This document shows positions 38,201-52,300 of a stretch of DNA of 64,000 bases, piece by piece (the stretch's first letter is position 1; the number at the start of each line of letters is the position of its first letter). The position numbers were made by a program, and so were the translations under genes. Source of the DNA: Lotus japonicus (lineage: Eukaryota > Streptophyta > Magnoliopsida > Fabales > Fabaceae). The stretch is from the NCBI RefSeq assembly GCF_012489685.1, contig NC_080044.1:57465507-57529506 (forward strand), in the 5' to 3' direction. Under the pieces are notes generated by a model. The model did not search any database. It saw only the letters and a list, made by a program, of their open reading frames with translations, and was not told where the DNA came from.

Positions 38201-40508
38201 TAGCGACTTGTAGCCTGAGGTGTGATCCTTTCATCGCAGACTGTGTCGAGAATTTGATGTTCTTGAGAGGCGGCATCTCACAGCTTCCGACAATCGCGGG
38301 ACCGTCCTAAAAGTTGAATCTTCACAAAAGTTCTTTTTCAAAGTTGTAGCACGTTAAGTTAGCTCCGCGTGTCCTCAATCAGACTGAAATTTCGCGACTT
38401 GTAGCCTGAGGTGTGATCCTTTCATCGCAGACTGTGTCGAGAATTTGATGTTCTTGAGCGGCGGCATCTCACAGCTTCCGACAATCGCGGGACCGTCCTA
38501 AAAGTTGAATCTTCACAAAAGTTCTTTTTCAAAGTTGTAGCACGTTAAGTTAGCTCCGCGTGTCCTCAATCAGACTGAAATTTCGCGACTTGTAGCCTGA
38601 GGTGTGATCCTTTCATCGCAGACTGTGTCGAGAAATTGATGTTCTTGAGCGGCCGCATCTCACAGCTTCCGACAATCGCGGGACCCTCCAAAAACTCGAA
38701 ACTTCACAAAAGTTCTTTTTCAAAGTTGTAGCTCGTTACGTTAGCTCCGCGAGGCCTCAATCAGACTGAAATTTCACGACTTGTAGCCTGAGGTGTGATC
38801 CTTTCATTGCAGATTGTGTCGATAATTTGATGTTCTTGAGCGGCCGCATCTAACAGCTTCCGACAATCGCGGGACCCTCCAAAACTCGAAACTTCACAAA
38901 AGTTCTTTTTCAAAGTTTTAGCTCGTTACGTTAGCTCCGCGAGGCCTTAATCAGACTGAAATTTCGCGACTTGTAGCCTGAGGTATGATCCTTTCATTGC
39001 AGACTGTGTCGAGAATTTGATGTTCTTGAGAGGCGGCATCTCACAGCTTCCGACAATCGCGGGACCGTCCTAAAAGTTGAATCTTCACAAAAGTTCTTTT
39101 TCAAAGTTGTAGCACGTTAAGTTAGCTCCGCGTGTCCTCAATCAGACTGAAATTTCGCGACTTGTAGCCTGAGGTGTGATCCTTTCATCGCAGACTGTGT
39201 CGATAATTTGATGTTCTTGAGCGGCCGCATCTAACAGCTTCCGACAATCGCGGGACCCTCTAAAAAGTCGAAACTTCACAAAAGTTCTTTTTCAAAGTTG
39301 TAGCTCGTTACGTTAGCTCCGCGAGGCCTCAATCAGACTGAAATTTCGCGACTTGTAGCCTGAGGTGTGATCCTTTCATTGCAGATTGTGTCGATAATTT
39401 GATGTTCTTGAGCGGCCGCATCTAACAGCTTCCGACAATCGCGGGACCCTCCAAAAACTCGAAACTTCACAAAAGTTCTTTTTCAAAGTTTTAGCTCGTT
39501 ACGTTAGCTCCGCGAGCCTCAATCAGACTGAAATTTCGCGACTTGTAGCCTGAGGTGTGATCCTTTCATCGCAGACTGTGTCGAGAAATTGATGTTCTTG
39601 AGCGGCGGCATCTCACAGCTTCCGACAATCCGGGACCTCCAAAAAGTCGAAACTTCACAAAAGTTCTTTTCAAGAAGTAGCTCGTTACGTTAGCTCCGCG
39701 AGGCCTCAATCAGACTGAAATTAGCGACTTGTAGCCTGAGGTGTGATCCTTTCATCGCAGACTGTGTCGAGAATTTGATGTTCTTGAGAGGCGGCATCTC
39801 ACAGCTTCCGACAATCGCGGGACCGTCCTAAAAGTTGAATCTTCACAAAAGTCTTTTTCAAAGTTGTAGCACGTTAAGTTAGCTCCGCGTGTCCTCAATC
39901 AGACTGAAATTTCGCGACTTGTAGCCTGAGGTGTTGATCCTTTCATCGCAGACTGTGTCGAGAAATTGATGTTCTTGAGCGGCGGCATCTCACAGCTTCC
40001 GACAATCGGGGACCCTCCAAAAGTCGAAACTTACAAAAGTTCTTTTTCAAAGTTGTAGCTCGTTACGTTAGCTCCGCGAGCCTCAATCAGACTGAAATTT
40101 CGCGACTTGTAGCCTGAGGTGTGATCCTTTCATTGCAGACTGTGTCGATAATTTGATGTTCTTGAGCGGCCGCATCTAACAGCTTCCGACATCGCGGGAC
40201 CTCCAAAAGTCGAAACTTCACAAAAGTTCTTTTTCAAAGTTGAAGCACGTTAAGTTAGCTCCGCGTGTCCTCAATCAGACTGAAATTTCGCGACTTGTAG
40301 CCTGAGGTGTGATCCTTTCATCGCAGACTGTGTCGAGAAATTGATGTTCTTGAGCGGCGGCATCTCACAGCTTCCGACAATCGCGGGACCCTCCAAAAAC
40401 TCGAAACTTCACAAAAGTTTTTTTCAAAGTTTTAGCTCGTTACGTTAGCTCCGCGAGGCCTCAATCAGACTGAAATTTCGCGACTTGTAGCCTGAGGTGT
40501 GATCCTTT

Positions 40509-40608
40509 NNNNNNNNNNNNNNNNNNNNNNNNNNNNNNNNNNNNNNNNNNNNNNNNNNNNNNNNNNNNNNNNNNNNNNNNNNNNNNNNNNNNNNNNNNNN
40601 NNNNNNNN
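40509..40608. other. Assembly gap, exactly 100 N
   Basis: Exactly 100 N between arrays B and C. The satellite subfamily switches completely across it, so the real transition is unseen. Confidence 0.98.
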
Positions 40609-43600
40609 TTTTGAGCAGCACCATGTCACAGCTTCCGGCAATCGAGGGACCCTCCTAAAAGTCGAATCTCCATTTAAGTTCTTTTTTCAAATGTATAGCT
40701 CGTTAAGTTAGCTCCGTGTGGCCTCAATCAGACTGAAATTTGCGAATTGTGCCAGGGTTGTGATCCTTTCGTTCCAGACTGTGTCGAGAATTTGATGTTT
40801 TTGAGCAGCATGTCACAGCTTCCGGCAATCGCGAGACCCTCTTAAAAGTCGAATCTCCATAAAAGTTCCTTTTCAAATTTGTAGCTCGTTAAGTTAGCTA
40901 TGTGTGGCCTCAATCAGACTGAAATTTTGCGACTTGTAGCAGGGTTTGTGATCCTTTCCTTCCAGACTGTGTTGCGAATTTGATATTTTAGCAGCACCAT
41001 GTCACAGCTTCCGGCAATCGCGGGACCCTCCTAAAAGTCGAATCTCCATTTAAGTTCTTTTTCAAATATATAGCTCGTTAAGTTAGCTATGTGTGGCCTC
41101 AATCAGACTGAAATTTTGCGACTTGTAGCAAGGGATGTGATCCTTTCCTTCCAGACTGTGTTGAGAATTTGATATTTTTTAGCAGCACCATGTCACAGCT
41201 TCTGGCAATCGCGGGATCCTCCTAAAAGTCGAATCTCCATTTAAGTTCTTTTTCAAATATATAGCTCGTTAAGTTAGCTCTGTGTGGCCTCAATCAGACT
41301 GAAATTTGCGAATTGTAGCCAGGGTTGTGATCCTTTCGTTCCAGACTGTGTCGAGAATTTGATGTTTTTGAGCAGCACCATGTCACAGCTTCCGGCAATC
41401 GCGGGACCCTCCTAAAAGTCGAATCTCCATAAAAGTTCCTTTTCAAATTTTGTAGCTCGTTAAGTTAGCTATGTGTGGCCTCAATCAGACTGAAATTTTG
41501 AGACTTGTAGCAAGGGATGTGATCCTTTCCTTCCAGACTGTGTCGAGAATTTGATGTTTTTGAGCAGCAGCATGTCACAACTTCCGGCAATCGCGAGACC
41601 CTCTTAAAAGTCGAATCTCCATAAAAGTTCCGTTTCAAATTTGTAGCTCGTTAAGTTAGCTATGTGTGGCCTCAATCAGACTGAAATTTTGCGACTTGTA
41701 GCAAGGGATGTGATCCTTTCCTTCCAGACTGTGTTGAGAATTTGATATTTTTTAGCAGCACCATGTCACAGCTTCCGGCAATCGCGGGACCCTCCTAAAA
41801 GTCTAATCTCCATTTAAGTTCTTTTTCAAATATATAGCTCGTTAAGTTAGCTCTGTGTGGCCTCAATCAGACTGAAATTTGCGAATTGTAGCCAGGGTTG
41901 TGATCCTTTCGTTCCAGACTGTGTCGAGAATTTGATGTTTTTGAGCAGCACCATGTCACAGCTTCCGGCAATCGAGGGACCCTCCTAAAAGTCGAATCTC
42001 CATTTAAGTTCTTTTTCAAATGTATAGCTCGTTAAGTTAGCTCCGTGTGGCCTCAATCAGACTGAAATTTGCGAATTGTTGCCAGGGTTGTGATCCTTTC
42101 GTTCCAGACTGTGTCGAGAATTTGATGTTTTTGAGCAGCAGCATGTCACAGCTTCCGGCAATCGCGAGACCCTCTTAAAAGTCGAATCTCCATAAAAGTT
42201 CCTTTTCAAATTTGTAGCTCGTTAAGTTAGCTATGTGTGGCCTCAATCAGACTGAAATTTTGCGACTTGTAGCAGGGTTTGTGATCCTTTCCTTCCAGAC
42301 TGTGTTGCGAATTTGATATTTTTTAGCAGCACCATGTCACAGCTTCCGGCAATCGCGGGACCCTCCTAAAAGTCGAATCTCCATGTAAGTTCTTTTTCAA
42401 ATATATAGCTCGTTAAGTTAGCTATGTGTGGCCTCAATCAGACTGAAATTTTGTGACTTGTAGCAAGGGATGTGATCCTTTCCTTCCAGACTGTGTTGAG
42501 AATTTGATATTTTTTAGCAGCACCATGTCACAGCTTCTGGCAATCGCGGGATCCTCCTAAAAGTCGAATCTCCATTTAAGTTCTTTTTCAAATATATAGC
42601 TCGTTAAGTTAGCTCTGTGTGGCCTCAATCAGACTGAAATTTGCGAATTGTAGCCAGGGTTGTGATCCTTTCCTTCCAGACTGTGTTGAGAATTTGATAT
42701 TTTTTAGCAGCACCATGTCACAGCTTCCGGCAATCGCGGGACCCTCTTAAAAGTCGAATCTCCATAAAAGTTCCTTTTCAAATTTTGTAGCTCGTTAAGT
42801 TAGCTATGTGTGGCCTCAATCAGACTGAAATTTTGCGACTTGTAGCAAGGGATGTGATCCTTTCCTTCCAGACTGTGTTGAGAATTTGATATTTTTTAGC
42901 AGCACCATGTCACAGCTTCCGGCAATCGCGGGACCCTCCTAAAAGTCGAATCTCCATTAAAGTTCTTTTTCAAATATATAGCTCGTTAAGTTAGCTCTGT
43001 GTGGCCTCAATCAGACTGAAATTTGCGAATTGTAGCCAGGGTTGTGATCCTTTCATTCTAGACTGTGTCGAGAATTTGATGCTTTTGAGCAGCACCATGT
43101 CACAGCTTCCGGCAATCGCGGGACCCTCCTAAAAGTCGAATCTCCATTTAAGTTCTTTTTCAAATGTATAGCTCGTTAAGTTAGCTCCGTGTGGCCTCAA
43201 TCAGATTGAAATTTGCGAATTGTAGCCAGGGTTGTGATCCTTTCGTTCCAGACTGTGTCGAGAATTTGATGTTTTTGAGCAGCAGCATGTCACAACTTCC
43301 GGCAATCGCGAGACCCTCTTAAAAGTCGAATCTCCATAAAAGTTCCGTTTCAAATTTGTAGCTCGTTAAGTTAGCTATGTGTGGCCTCAATCAGACTGAA
43401 ATTTTGCGACTTGTAGCAAGGGATGTGATCCTTTCCTTCCAGACTGTGTTGAGAATTTGATATTTTTTAGCAGCACCATGTCACAGCTTCCGGCAATCGC
43501 GGGACCCTCCTAAAAGTCTAATCTCCATTTAAGTTCTGTTTCAAATATATAGCTCGTTAAGTTAGCTCTGTGTGGCCTCAATCAGACTGAAATTTGCGAA

Positions 43601-46399
43601 TTGTAGCCAGGGTTGTGATCCTTTCGTTCCAGACTGTGTCGAGAATTTGATGTTTTTGAGCAGCACCATGTCACAGCTTCCGGCAATCGAGGGACCCTCC
43701 TAAAAGTCGAATCTCCATTTAAGTTCTTTTTCAAATGTATAGCTCGTTAAGTTAGCTCCGTGTGGCCTCAATCAGACTGAAATTTGCGAATTGTTGCCAG
43801 GGTTGTGATCCTTTCGTTCCAGACTGTGTCGAGAATTTGATGTTTTTGAGCAGCAGCATGTCACAGCTTCCGGCAATCGCGAGACCCTCTTAAAAGTCGA
43901 ATCTCCATAAAAGTTCCGTTTCAAATTTGTAGCTCGTTAAGTTAGCTATGTGTGGCCTCAATCAGACTGAAATTTTGCGACTTGTAGCAGGGTTTGTGAT
44001 CCTTTCCTTCCAGACTGTGTTGCGAATTTGATATTTTTTAGCAGCACCATGTCACAGCTTCTGGCAATCGCGGGATCCTCCTAAAAGTCGAATCTCCATT
44101 TAAGTTCTTTTTCAAATATATAGCTCGTTAAGTTAGCTCTGTGTGGCCTCAATCAGACTGAAATTTGCGAATTGTAGCCAGGGTTGTGATCCTTTCGTTC
44201 CAGACTGTGTCGAGAATTTGATGTTTTTGAGCAGCACCATGTCACAGCTTCCGGCAATCGCGGGACCCTCCTAAAAGTCGAATCTCCATTTAAGTTCTTT
44301 TTCAAATGTATAGCTCGTTAAGTTAGCTCTGTGTGGCCTCAATCAGACTGAAATTTGCGAATTGTAGCCAGGGTTGTGATCCTTTCGTTCCAGACTGTGT
44401 CGAGAATTTGATGTTTTTGAGCAGCACCATGTCACAGCTTCCGGCAATCGAGGGACCCTCCTAAAAGTCGAATCTCCATTTAAGTTCTTTTTCAAATGTA
44501 TAGCTCGTTAAGTTAGCTCCGTGTGGCCTCAATCAGACTGAAATTTGCGAATTGTAGCCAGGGTTGTGATCCTTTCGTTCCAGACTGTGTCGAGAATTTG
44601 ATGTTTTTGAGCAGCAGCATGTCACAGCTTCCGGCAATCGCGAGACCCTCTTAAAAGTCGAATCTCCATAAAAGTTCCTTTTCAAATTTGTAGCTCGTTA
44701 AGTTAGCTATGTGTGGCCTCAATCAGACTGAAATTTTGCGACTTGTAGCAGGGTTTGTGATCCTTTCCTTCCATACTGTGTTGCGAATTTGATATTTTTT
44801 AGCAGCACCATGTCACAGCTTCCGGCAATCGCGGGACCCTCCTAAAAGTCGAATCTCCATTTAAGTTCTTTTTCAAATATATAGCTCGTTAAGTTAGCTA
44901 TGTGTGGCCTCAATCAGACTGAAATTTTGCGACTTGTAGCAAGGGATGTGATCCTTTCCTTCCAGACTGTGTTGAGAATTTGATATTTTTTAGCAGCACC
45001 ATGTCACAGCTTCTGGCAATCGCGGGATCCTCCTAAAAGTCGAATCTCCATTTAAGTTCTTTTTCAAATATATAGCTCGTTAAGTTAGCTCTGTGTGGCC
45101 TCAATCAGACTGAAATTTGCGAATTGTAGCCAGGGTTGTGATCCTTTCGTTCCAGACTGTGTCGAGAATTTGATGTTTTTGAGCAGCACCATGTCACAGC
45201 TTCCGGCAATCGTGGGACCCTCCTAAAAGTCGAATCTCCATTTAAGTTCTTTTTCAAATGTATAGCTCGTTAAGTTAGCTCCGTGTGGCCTCAATCAGAC
45301 TGAAATTTGCGAATTGTAGCCAGGGTTGTGATCCTTTCGTTCCAGACTGTGTCGAGAATTTGATGTTTTTGAGCAGTAGCATGTCACAGCTTCCGGCAAT
45401 CGCGAGACCCTCTTAAAAGTCGAATCACCATAAAAGTTCCTTTTCAAATTTGTAGCTTGTTAAGTTAGCTTTGTGTGGCCTCAATCAGACTGAAATTTTG
45501 CGACTTGTAGCAAGGGATGTGATCCTTTCCTTCCAGACTGTGTTGAGAATTTGATATTTTTTAGCAGCACCATGTCACAGCTTTCGGCAATCGCGGGACC
45601 CTCCTAAAAGTCGAATCTCTTTTAAGTTCTTTTTCAAATATATAGCTCGTTAAGTTAGCTCTGTGTGGCCTCAATCAGACTGAAATTTGCGAATTGTAGC
45701 CAGGGTTGTGATCCTTTCGTTCCAGACTGTGTCGAGAATTTGATGTTTTTGAGCAGCACCATGTCACAGCTTCCGGCAATCGAGGGACCCTCCTAAAAGT
45801 CGAATCTTCATTTAAGTTCTTTTTCAAATGTATAGCTCGTTAAGTTAGCTCCGTGTGGCCTCAATCAGACTGAAATTTGCGAATTGTAGCCAGGGTTGTG
45901 ATCCTTTCGTTCCAGACTGTGTCGAGAATTTGATGTTTTTGAGGAGCAGCATGTCACAGCTTCCGGCAATCGCGGGACCCTCTTAAAAGTCGAATCTCCA
46001 TAAAAGTTCCTTTTCAAATTTTGTAGCTCGTTAAGTTAGCTATGTGTGGCCTCAATCAGACTGAAATTTTGAGACTTGTAGCAAGGGATGTGATCCTTTC
46101 CTTCCAGACTGTGTTGAGAATTTGATATTTTTTAGCAGCACCATGTCACAGCTTCCGGCAATCGCGGGACCCTCTTAAAAGTCGAATCTCCATAAAAGTT
46201 CCTTTTCAAATTTTGTAGCTCGTTAAGTTAGCTATGTGTGGCCTCAATCAGACTGAAATTTTGCGACTTGTAGCAAGGGATGTGATCCTTTCCTTCCAGA
46301 CTGTGTTGAGAATTTGATATTTTTTAGCAGCACCATGTCACAGCTTCCGGCAATCGCGGGACCCTCCTAAAAGTCGAATCTCCATTAAAGTTCTTTTTC

Positions 46400-48330
46400 A
46401 AATATATAGCTCGTTAAGTTAGCTCTGTGTGGCCTCAATCAGACTGAAATTTGCGAATTGTAGCCAGGGTTGTGATCCTTTCGTTCTAGACTGTGTCGAG
46501 AATTTGATGTTTTTGAGCAGCACCATGTCACAGCTTCCGGCAATCGCGGGACCCTCCTAAAAGTCGAATCTCCATTTAAGTTCTTTTTCAAATGTATAGC
46601 TCGTTAAGTTAGCTCCGTGTGGCCTCAATCAGATTGAAATTTGCGAATTGTAGCCAGGGTTGTGATCCTTTCGTTCCAGACTGTGTCGAGAATTTGATGT
46701 TTTTGAGCAGCAGCATGTCACAACTTCCGGCAATCGCGAGACCCTCTTAAAAGTCGAATCTCCATAAAAGTTCCGTTTCAAATTTGTAGCTCGTTAAGTT
46801 AGCTATGTGTGGCCTCAATCAGACTGAAATTTTGCGACTTGTAGCAAGGGATGTGATCCTTTCCTTCCAGACTGTGTTGAGAATTTGATATTTTTTAGCA
46901 GCACCATGTCACAGCTTCCGGCAATCGCGGGACCCTCCTAAAAGTCTAATCTCCATTTAAGTTCTTTTTCAAATATATAGCTCGTTAAGTTAGCTCTGTG
47001 TGGCCTCAATCAGACTGAAATTTGCGAATTGTAGCCAGGGTTGTGATCCTTTCGTTCCAGACTGTGTCGAGAATTTGATGTTTTTGAGCAGCACCATGTC
47101 ACAGCTTCCGGCAATCGAGGGACCCTCCTAAAAGTCGAATCTCCATTTAAGTTCTTTTTCAAATGTATAGCTCGTTAAGTTAGCTCCGTGTGGCCTCAAT
47201 CAGACTGAAATTTGCGAATTGTAGCCAGGGTTGTGATCCTTTCGTTCCAGACTGTGTCGAGAATTTGATGTTTTTGAGCAGCAGCATGTCACAGCTTCCG
47301 GCAATCGCGAGACCCTCTTAAAAGTTGAATCTCCATAAAAGTTCCTTTTCAAATTTGTAGCTCGTTAAGTTAGCTCTGTGTGGCCTCAATCAGACTGAAA
47401 TTTGCGAATTGTAGCCAGGGTTGTGATCCTTTCGTTCTAGACTGTGTCGAGAATTTGATGTTTTTGAGCAGCACCATGTCACAGCTTCCGGCAATCGCGG
47501 GACCCTCCTAAAAGTCGAATCTCCATTTAAGTTCTTTTTCAAATGTATAGCTCGTTAAGTTAGCTCCGTGTGGCCTCAATCAGATTGAAATTTGCGAATT
47601 GTAGCCAGGGTTGTGATCCTTTCGTTCCAGACTGTGTCGAGAATTTGATGTTTTTGAGCAGCAGCATGTCACAACTTCCGGCAATCGCGAGACCCTCTTA
47701 AAAGTCGAATCTCCATAAAAGTTCCGTTTCAAATTTGTAGCTCGTTAAGTTAGCTATGTGTGGCCTCAATCAGACTGAAATTTTGCGACTTGTAGCAAGG
47801 GATGTGATCCTTTCCTTCCAGACTGTGTTGAGAATTTGATATTTTTTAGCAGCACCATGTCACAGCTTCCGGCAATCGCGGGACCCTCCTAAAAGTCTAA
47901 TCTCCATTTAAGTTCTTTTTCAAATATATAGCTCGTTAAGTTAGCTCTGTGTGGCCTCAATCAGACTGAAATTTGCGAATTGTAGCCAGGGTTGTGATCC
48001 TTTCGTTCCAGACTGTGTCGAGAATTTGATGTTTTTGAGCAGCACCATGTCACAGCTTCCGGCAATCGAGGGACCCTCCTAAAAGTCGAATCTCCATTTA
48101 AGTTCTTTTTCAAATGTATAGCTCGTTAAGTTAGCTCCGTGTGGCCTCAATCAGACTGAAATTTGCGAATTGTAGCCAGGGTTGTGATCCTTTCGTTCCA
48201 GACTGTGTCGAGAATTTGATGTTTTTGAGCAGCAGCATGTCACAGCTTCCGGCAATCGCGAGACCCTCTTAAAAGTTGAATCTCCATAAAAGTTCCTTTT
48301 CAAATTTGTAGCTCGTTAAGTTAGCTCTGT
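46400..48330. repeat. 951 bp (five-monomer) tandem duplication in array C
   Basis: Private variants recur exactly 951 bp apart: TCGTTCTAGACTG at 46481 and 47432, AAAGTCTAATC at 46941 and 47892, AAAGTTGAATCTCC at 47321 and 48272. This marks two adjacent copies of a five-monomer block. Limits are approximate. Confidence 0.85.
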
Positions 48331-49399
48331 GTGGCCTCAATCAGACTGAAATTTGCGAATTGTAGCCAGGGTTGTGATCCTTTCGTTCCAGACTGTGTCG
48401 AGAATTTGATGTTTTTGAGCAGCACCATGTCACAGCTTCCGGCAATCGAGGGACCCTCCTAAAAGTCGAATCTCCATTTAAGTTCTTTTTCAAATGTATA
48501 GCTCGTTAAGTTAGCTCCGTGTGGCCTCAATCAGACTGAAATTTGCGAATTGTAGCCAGGGTTGTGATCCTTTCGTTCCAGACTGTGTCGAGAATTTGAT
48601 GTTTTTGAGCAGCAGCATGTCACAGCTTCCGGCAATCGCGAGACCCTCTTAAAAGTCGAATCTCCATAAAAGTTCCTTTTCAAATTTGTAGCTCGTTAAG
48701 TTAGCTATGTGTGGCCTCAATCAGACTGAAATTTTGCGACTTGTAGCAGGGTTTGTGATCCTTTCCTTCCAGACTGTGTTGCGAATTTGATATTTTTTAG
48801 CAGCACCATGTCACAGCTTCCGGCAATCGCGGGACCCTCCTAAAAGTCGAATCTCCATTTAAGTTCTTTTTCAAATATATAGCTCGTTAAGTTAGCTATG
48901 TGTGGCCTCAATCAGACTGAAATTTTGCGACTTGTAGCAAGGGATGTGATCCTTTCCTTCCAGACTGTGTTGAGAATTTGATATTTTTTAGCAGCACCAT
49001 GTCACAGCTTCTGGCAATCGCGGGATCCTCCTAAAAGTCGAATCTCCATTTAAGTTCTTTTTCAAATATATAGCTCGTTAAGTTAGCTCTGTGTGGCCTC
49101 AATCAGACTGAAATTTGTGAATTGTAGCCAGGGTTGTGATCCTTTCGTTCCAGACTGTGTCGAGAATTTGATGTTTTTGAGCAGCACCATGTCACAGCTT
49201 CCGGCAATCGCGGGACCCTCCTAAAAGTCGAATCTCCATTTAAGTTCTTTTTCAAATGAATAGCTCGTTAAGTTAGCTCTATGTGGCCTCAATCAGACTG
49301 AAATTTGCGAATTGTAGCCAGGGTTGTGATCCTTTCGTTCCAGACTGTGTCGAGAATTTGATGTTTTTGAGCAGCAGCATGTCACAGCTTCCGGCAATC

Positions 49400-52300
49400 G
49401 CGAGACCCTCTTAAAAGTCGAATCACCATAAAAGTTCCTTTTCAAATTTGTAGCTTGTTAAGTTAGCTTTGTGTGGCCTCAATCAGACTGAAATTTTGCG
49501 ACTTGTAGCAAGGGATGTGATCCTTTCCTTCCAGACTGTGTTGAGAATTTGATATTTTTTAGCAGCACCATGTCACAGCTTCTGGCAATCGCGGGACCCT
49601 CCTAAAAGTCGAATCTCCATTTAAGTTCTTTTTCAAATATATAGCTCGTTAAGTTAGCTCTGTGTGGCCTCAATCAGACTGAAATTTGCGAATTGTAGTT
49701 AGGGTTGTGATCCTTTCGTTCCAGACTGTGTCGAGAATTTGATGTTTTTGAGCAGCACCATGTCACAGCTTCCGGCAATCGCGGGACCCTCCTAAAAGTC
49801 GAATCTCCATTTAAGTTCTTTATTAAATGTATAGCTCGTTAAGTTAGCTCCATGTGGCCTCAATCAGTCTGAAATTTGCGAATTGTAGCCAGGGTTGTGA
49901 TCCTTTCGTTCCAGACTGTGTCGAGAATTTGATGTTTTTGAGCAGCAGCATGTCACAGCTTCCGGCAATCGCGGGACCCTCTTAAAAGTCGAATCTCCAT
50001 AAAAGTTCCTTTTCAAATTTTGTAGCTCGTTAAGTTAGCTATGTGTGGCCTCAATCAGACTGAAATTTTGCGAGTTGTAGCAAGGGATGTGATCCTTTCC
50101 TTCCAGACTGTGTTGAGAATTTGATATTTTTTAGCAACACCATGTCACAGCTTTCGGCAATCGCGGGACCCTCCTAAAAGTCGAATCTCTTTTAAGTTCT
50201 TTTTCAAATATATAGCTCGTTAAGTTAGCTCTGTGTGGCCTCAATCAGACTGAAATTTGCGAATTGTAGCCAGGGTTGTGATCCTTTCGTTCCAGACTGT
50301 GTCGAGAATTTGATGTTTTTGAGCAGCACCATGTCACAGCTTCCGGCAATCGAGGGACCCTCCTAAAAGTCGAATCTCCATTTAAGTTCTTTTTCAAATG
50401 TATAGCTCGTTAAGTTAGCTCCGTGTGGCCTCAATCAGACTGAAATTTGCGAATTGTAGCCAGGGTTGTGATCCTTTCGTTCCAGACTGTGTCGAGAATT
50501 TGATGTTTTTGAGCAGCAGCATGTCACAGCTTCCGGCAATCGCGAGACCCTCTTAAAAGTCGAATCTCCATAAAAGTTCCTTTTCAAATTTGTAGCTCGT
50601 TAAGTTAGCTATGTGTGGCCTCAATCAGACTGAAATTTTGCGACTTGTAGCAGGGTTTGTGATCCTTTCCTTCCAGACTGTGTTGCGAATTTGATATTTT
50701 TTAGCAGCACCATGTCACAGCTTCCGGCAATCGCGGGACCCTCCTAAAAGTCGAATCTCCATTTAAGTTCTTTTTCAAATATATAGCTCGTTAAGTTAGC
50801 TATGTGTAGCCTCAATCAGACTGAAATTTTGCGACTTGTAGCAAGGGATGTGATCCTTTCCTTCCAGACTGTGTTGAGAATTTGATATTTTTTAGCAGCA
50901 CCATGTCACAGCTTCTGGCAATCGCGGGATCCTCCTAAAAGTCGAATCTCCATTTATGTTCTTTTTCAAATATATAGCTCGTTAAGTTAGCTCTGTGTGG
51001 CCTCAATCAGACTGAAATTTGCGAATTGTAGCCAGGGTTGTGATCCTTTCGTTCCAGACTGTGTCGAGAATTTGATGTTTTTGAGCAGCACCATGTCACA
51101 GCTTCCGGCAATCGCGGGACCCTGCTAAAAGTCGAATCTCCATTTAAGTTCTTTTTCAAATGTATAGCTCGTTAAGTTAGCTCCGTGTGGCCTCAATCAG
51201 ACTGAAATTTGCGAATTGTAGCCAGGGTTGTGATCCTTTCGTTCCAGACTGTGTCGAGAATTTGATGTTTTTGAGCAGCAGCATGTCACAGCTTCCGGCA
51301 ATCGCGAGACCCTCTTAAAAGTCGAATCACCATAAAAGTTCCTTTTCAAATTTGTAGCTTGTTAAGTTAGCTTTGTGTGGCCTCAATCAGACTGAAATTT
51401 TGCGACTTGTAGCAAGGGATGTGATCCTTTCCTTCCAGACTGTGTTGAGAATTTGATATTTTTTAGCAGCACCATGTCACAGCTTCTGGCAATCGCGGGA
51501 CCCTCCTAAAAGTCGAATCTCCATTTAAGTTCTTTTTCAAATATATAGCTCGTTAAGTTAGCTCTGTGTGGCCTCAATCAGACTGAAATTTGCGAATTGT
51601 AGTTAGGGTTGTGATCCTTTCGTTCCAGACTGTGTCGAGAATTTGATGTTTTTGAGCAGCACCATGTCACAGCTTCCGGCAATCGCGGGACCCTCCTAAA
51701 AGTCGAATCTCCATTTAAGTTCTTTATTAAATGTATAGCTCGTTAAGTTAGCTCCATGTGGCCTCAATCAGTCTGAAATTTGCGAATTGTAGCCAGGGTT
51801 GTGATCCTTTCGTTCCAGACTGTGTCGAGAATTTGATGTTTTTGAGCAGCAGCATGTCACAGCTTCCGGCAATCGCGGGACCCTCTTAAAAGTCGAATCT
51901 CCATAAAAGTTCCTTTTCAAATTTTGTAGCTCGTTAAGTTAGCTATGTGTGGCCTCAATCAGACTGAAATTTTGCGAGTTGTAGCAAGGGATGTGATCCT
52001 TTCCTTCCAGACTGTGTTGAGAATTTGATATTTTTTAGCAACACCATGTCACAGCTTTCGGCAATCGCGGGACCCTCCTAAAAGTCGAATCTCTTTTAAG
52101 TTCTTTTTCAAATATATAGCTCGTTAAGTTAGCTCTGTGTGGCCTCAATCAGACTGAAATTTGCGAATTGTAGCCAGGGTTGTGATCCTTTCGTTCCAGA
52201 CTGTGTCGAGAATTTGATGTTTTTGAGCAGCACCATGTCACAGCTTCCGGCAATCGAGGGACCCTCCTAAAAGTCGAATCTCCATTTAAGTTCTTTTTCA

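Larger units (their letters stand above)
21950..40508. repeat. Satellite array B, ~191 bp monomers, about 97 copies
   Basis: Same monomer family and orientation as array A, but split into distinct types. B1 has CGAGGCCTTAATC or CGAGGCCTCAATC, GATAATTTG and CCTTCAAAAACTCG. B2 has TTTTAACTCG, CAATAAGACTG, CTTTAATCGCAGAC, TTGAGAGGCGGC and GACCGTCCTAAAAGTTGAATC. B3 has TAGCACGTTAAG, CCGCGTGTCCTC, CATCGCAGACTG and GAGAAATTGATG. These mostly alternate B1-B2-B3, with an A-like island at about 25.3-27.3 kb and a more mixed, hexameric order after 33 kb. No mobile element or gene interrupts it. Confidence 0.96.

Noticed and set aside
40499..40711. Plus-strand frame across the third N run
   Set aside because: It is mostly N and otherwise satellite sequence.
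49690..49720. TTAGGGTT in the GTAGTTAGGGTTGTG variant, like a plant telomere unit
   Set aside because: It is a point variant of GTAGCCAGGGTTGTG in single monomers and is not tandemly repeated.
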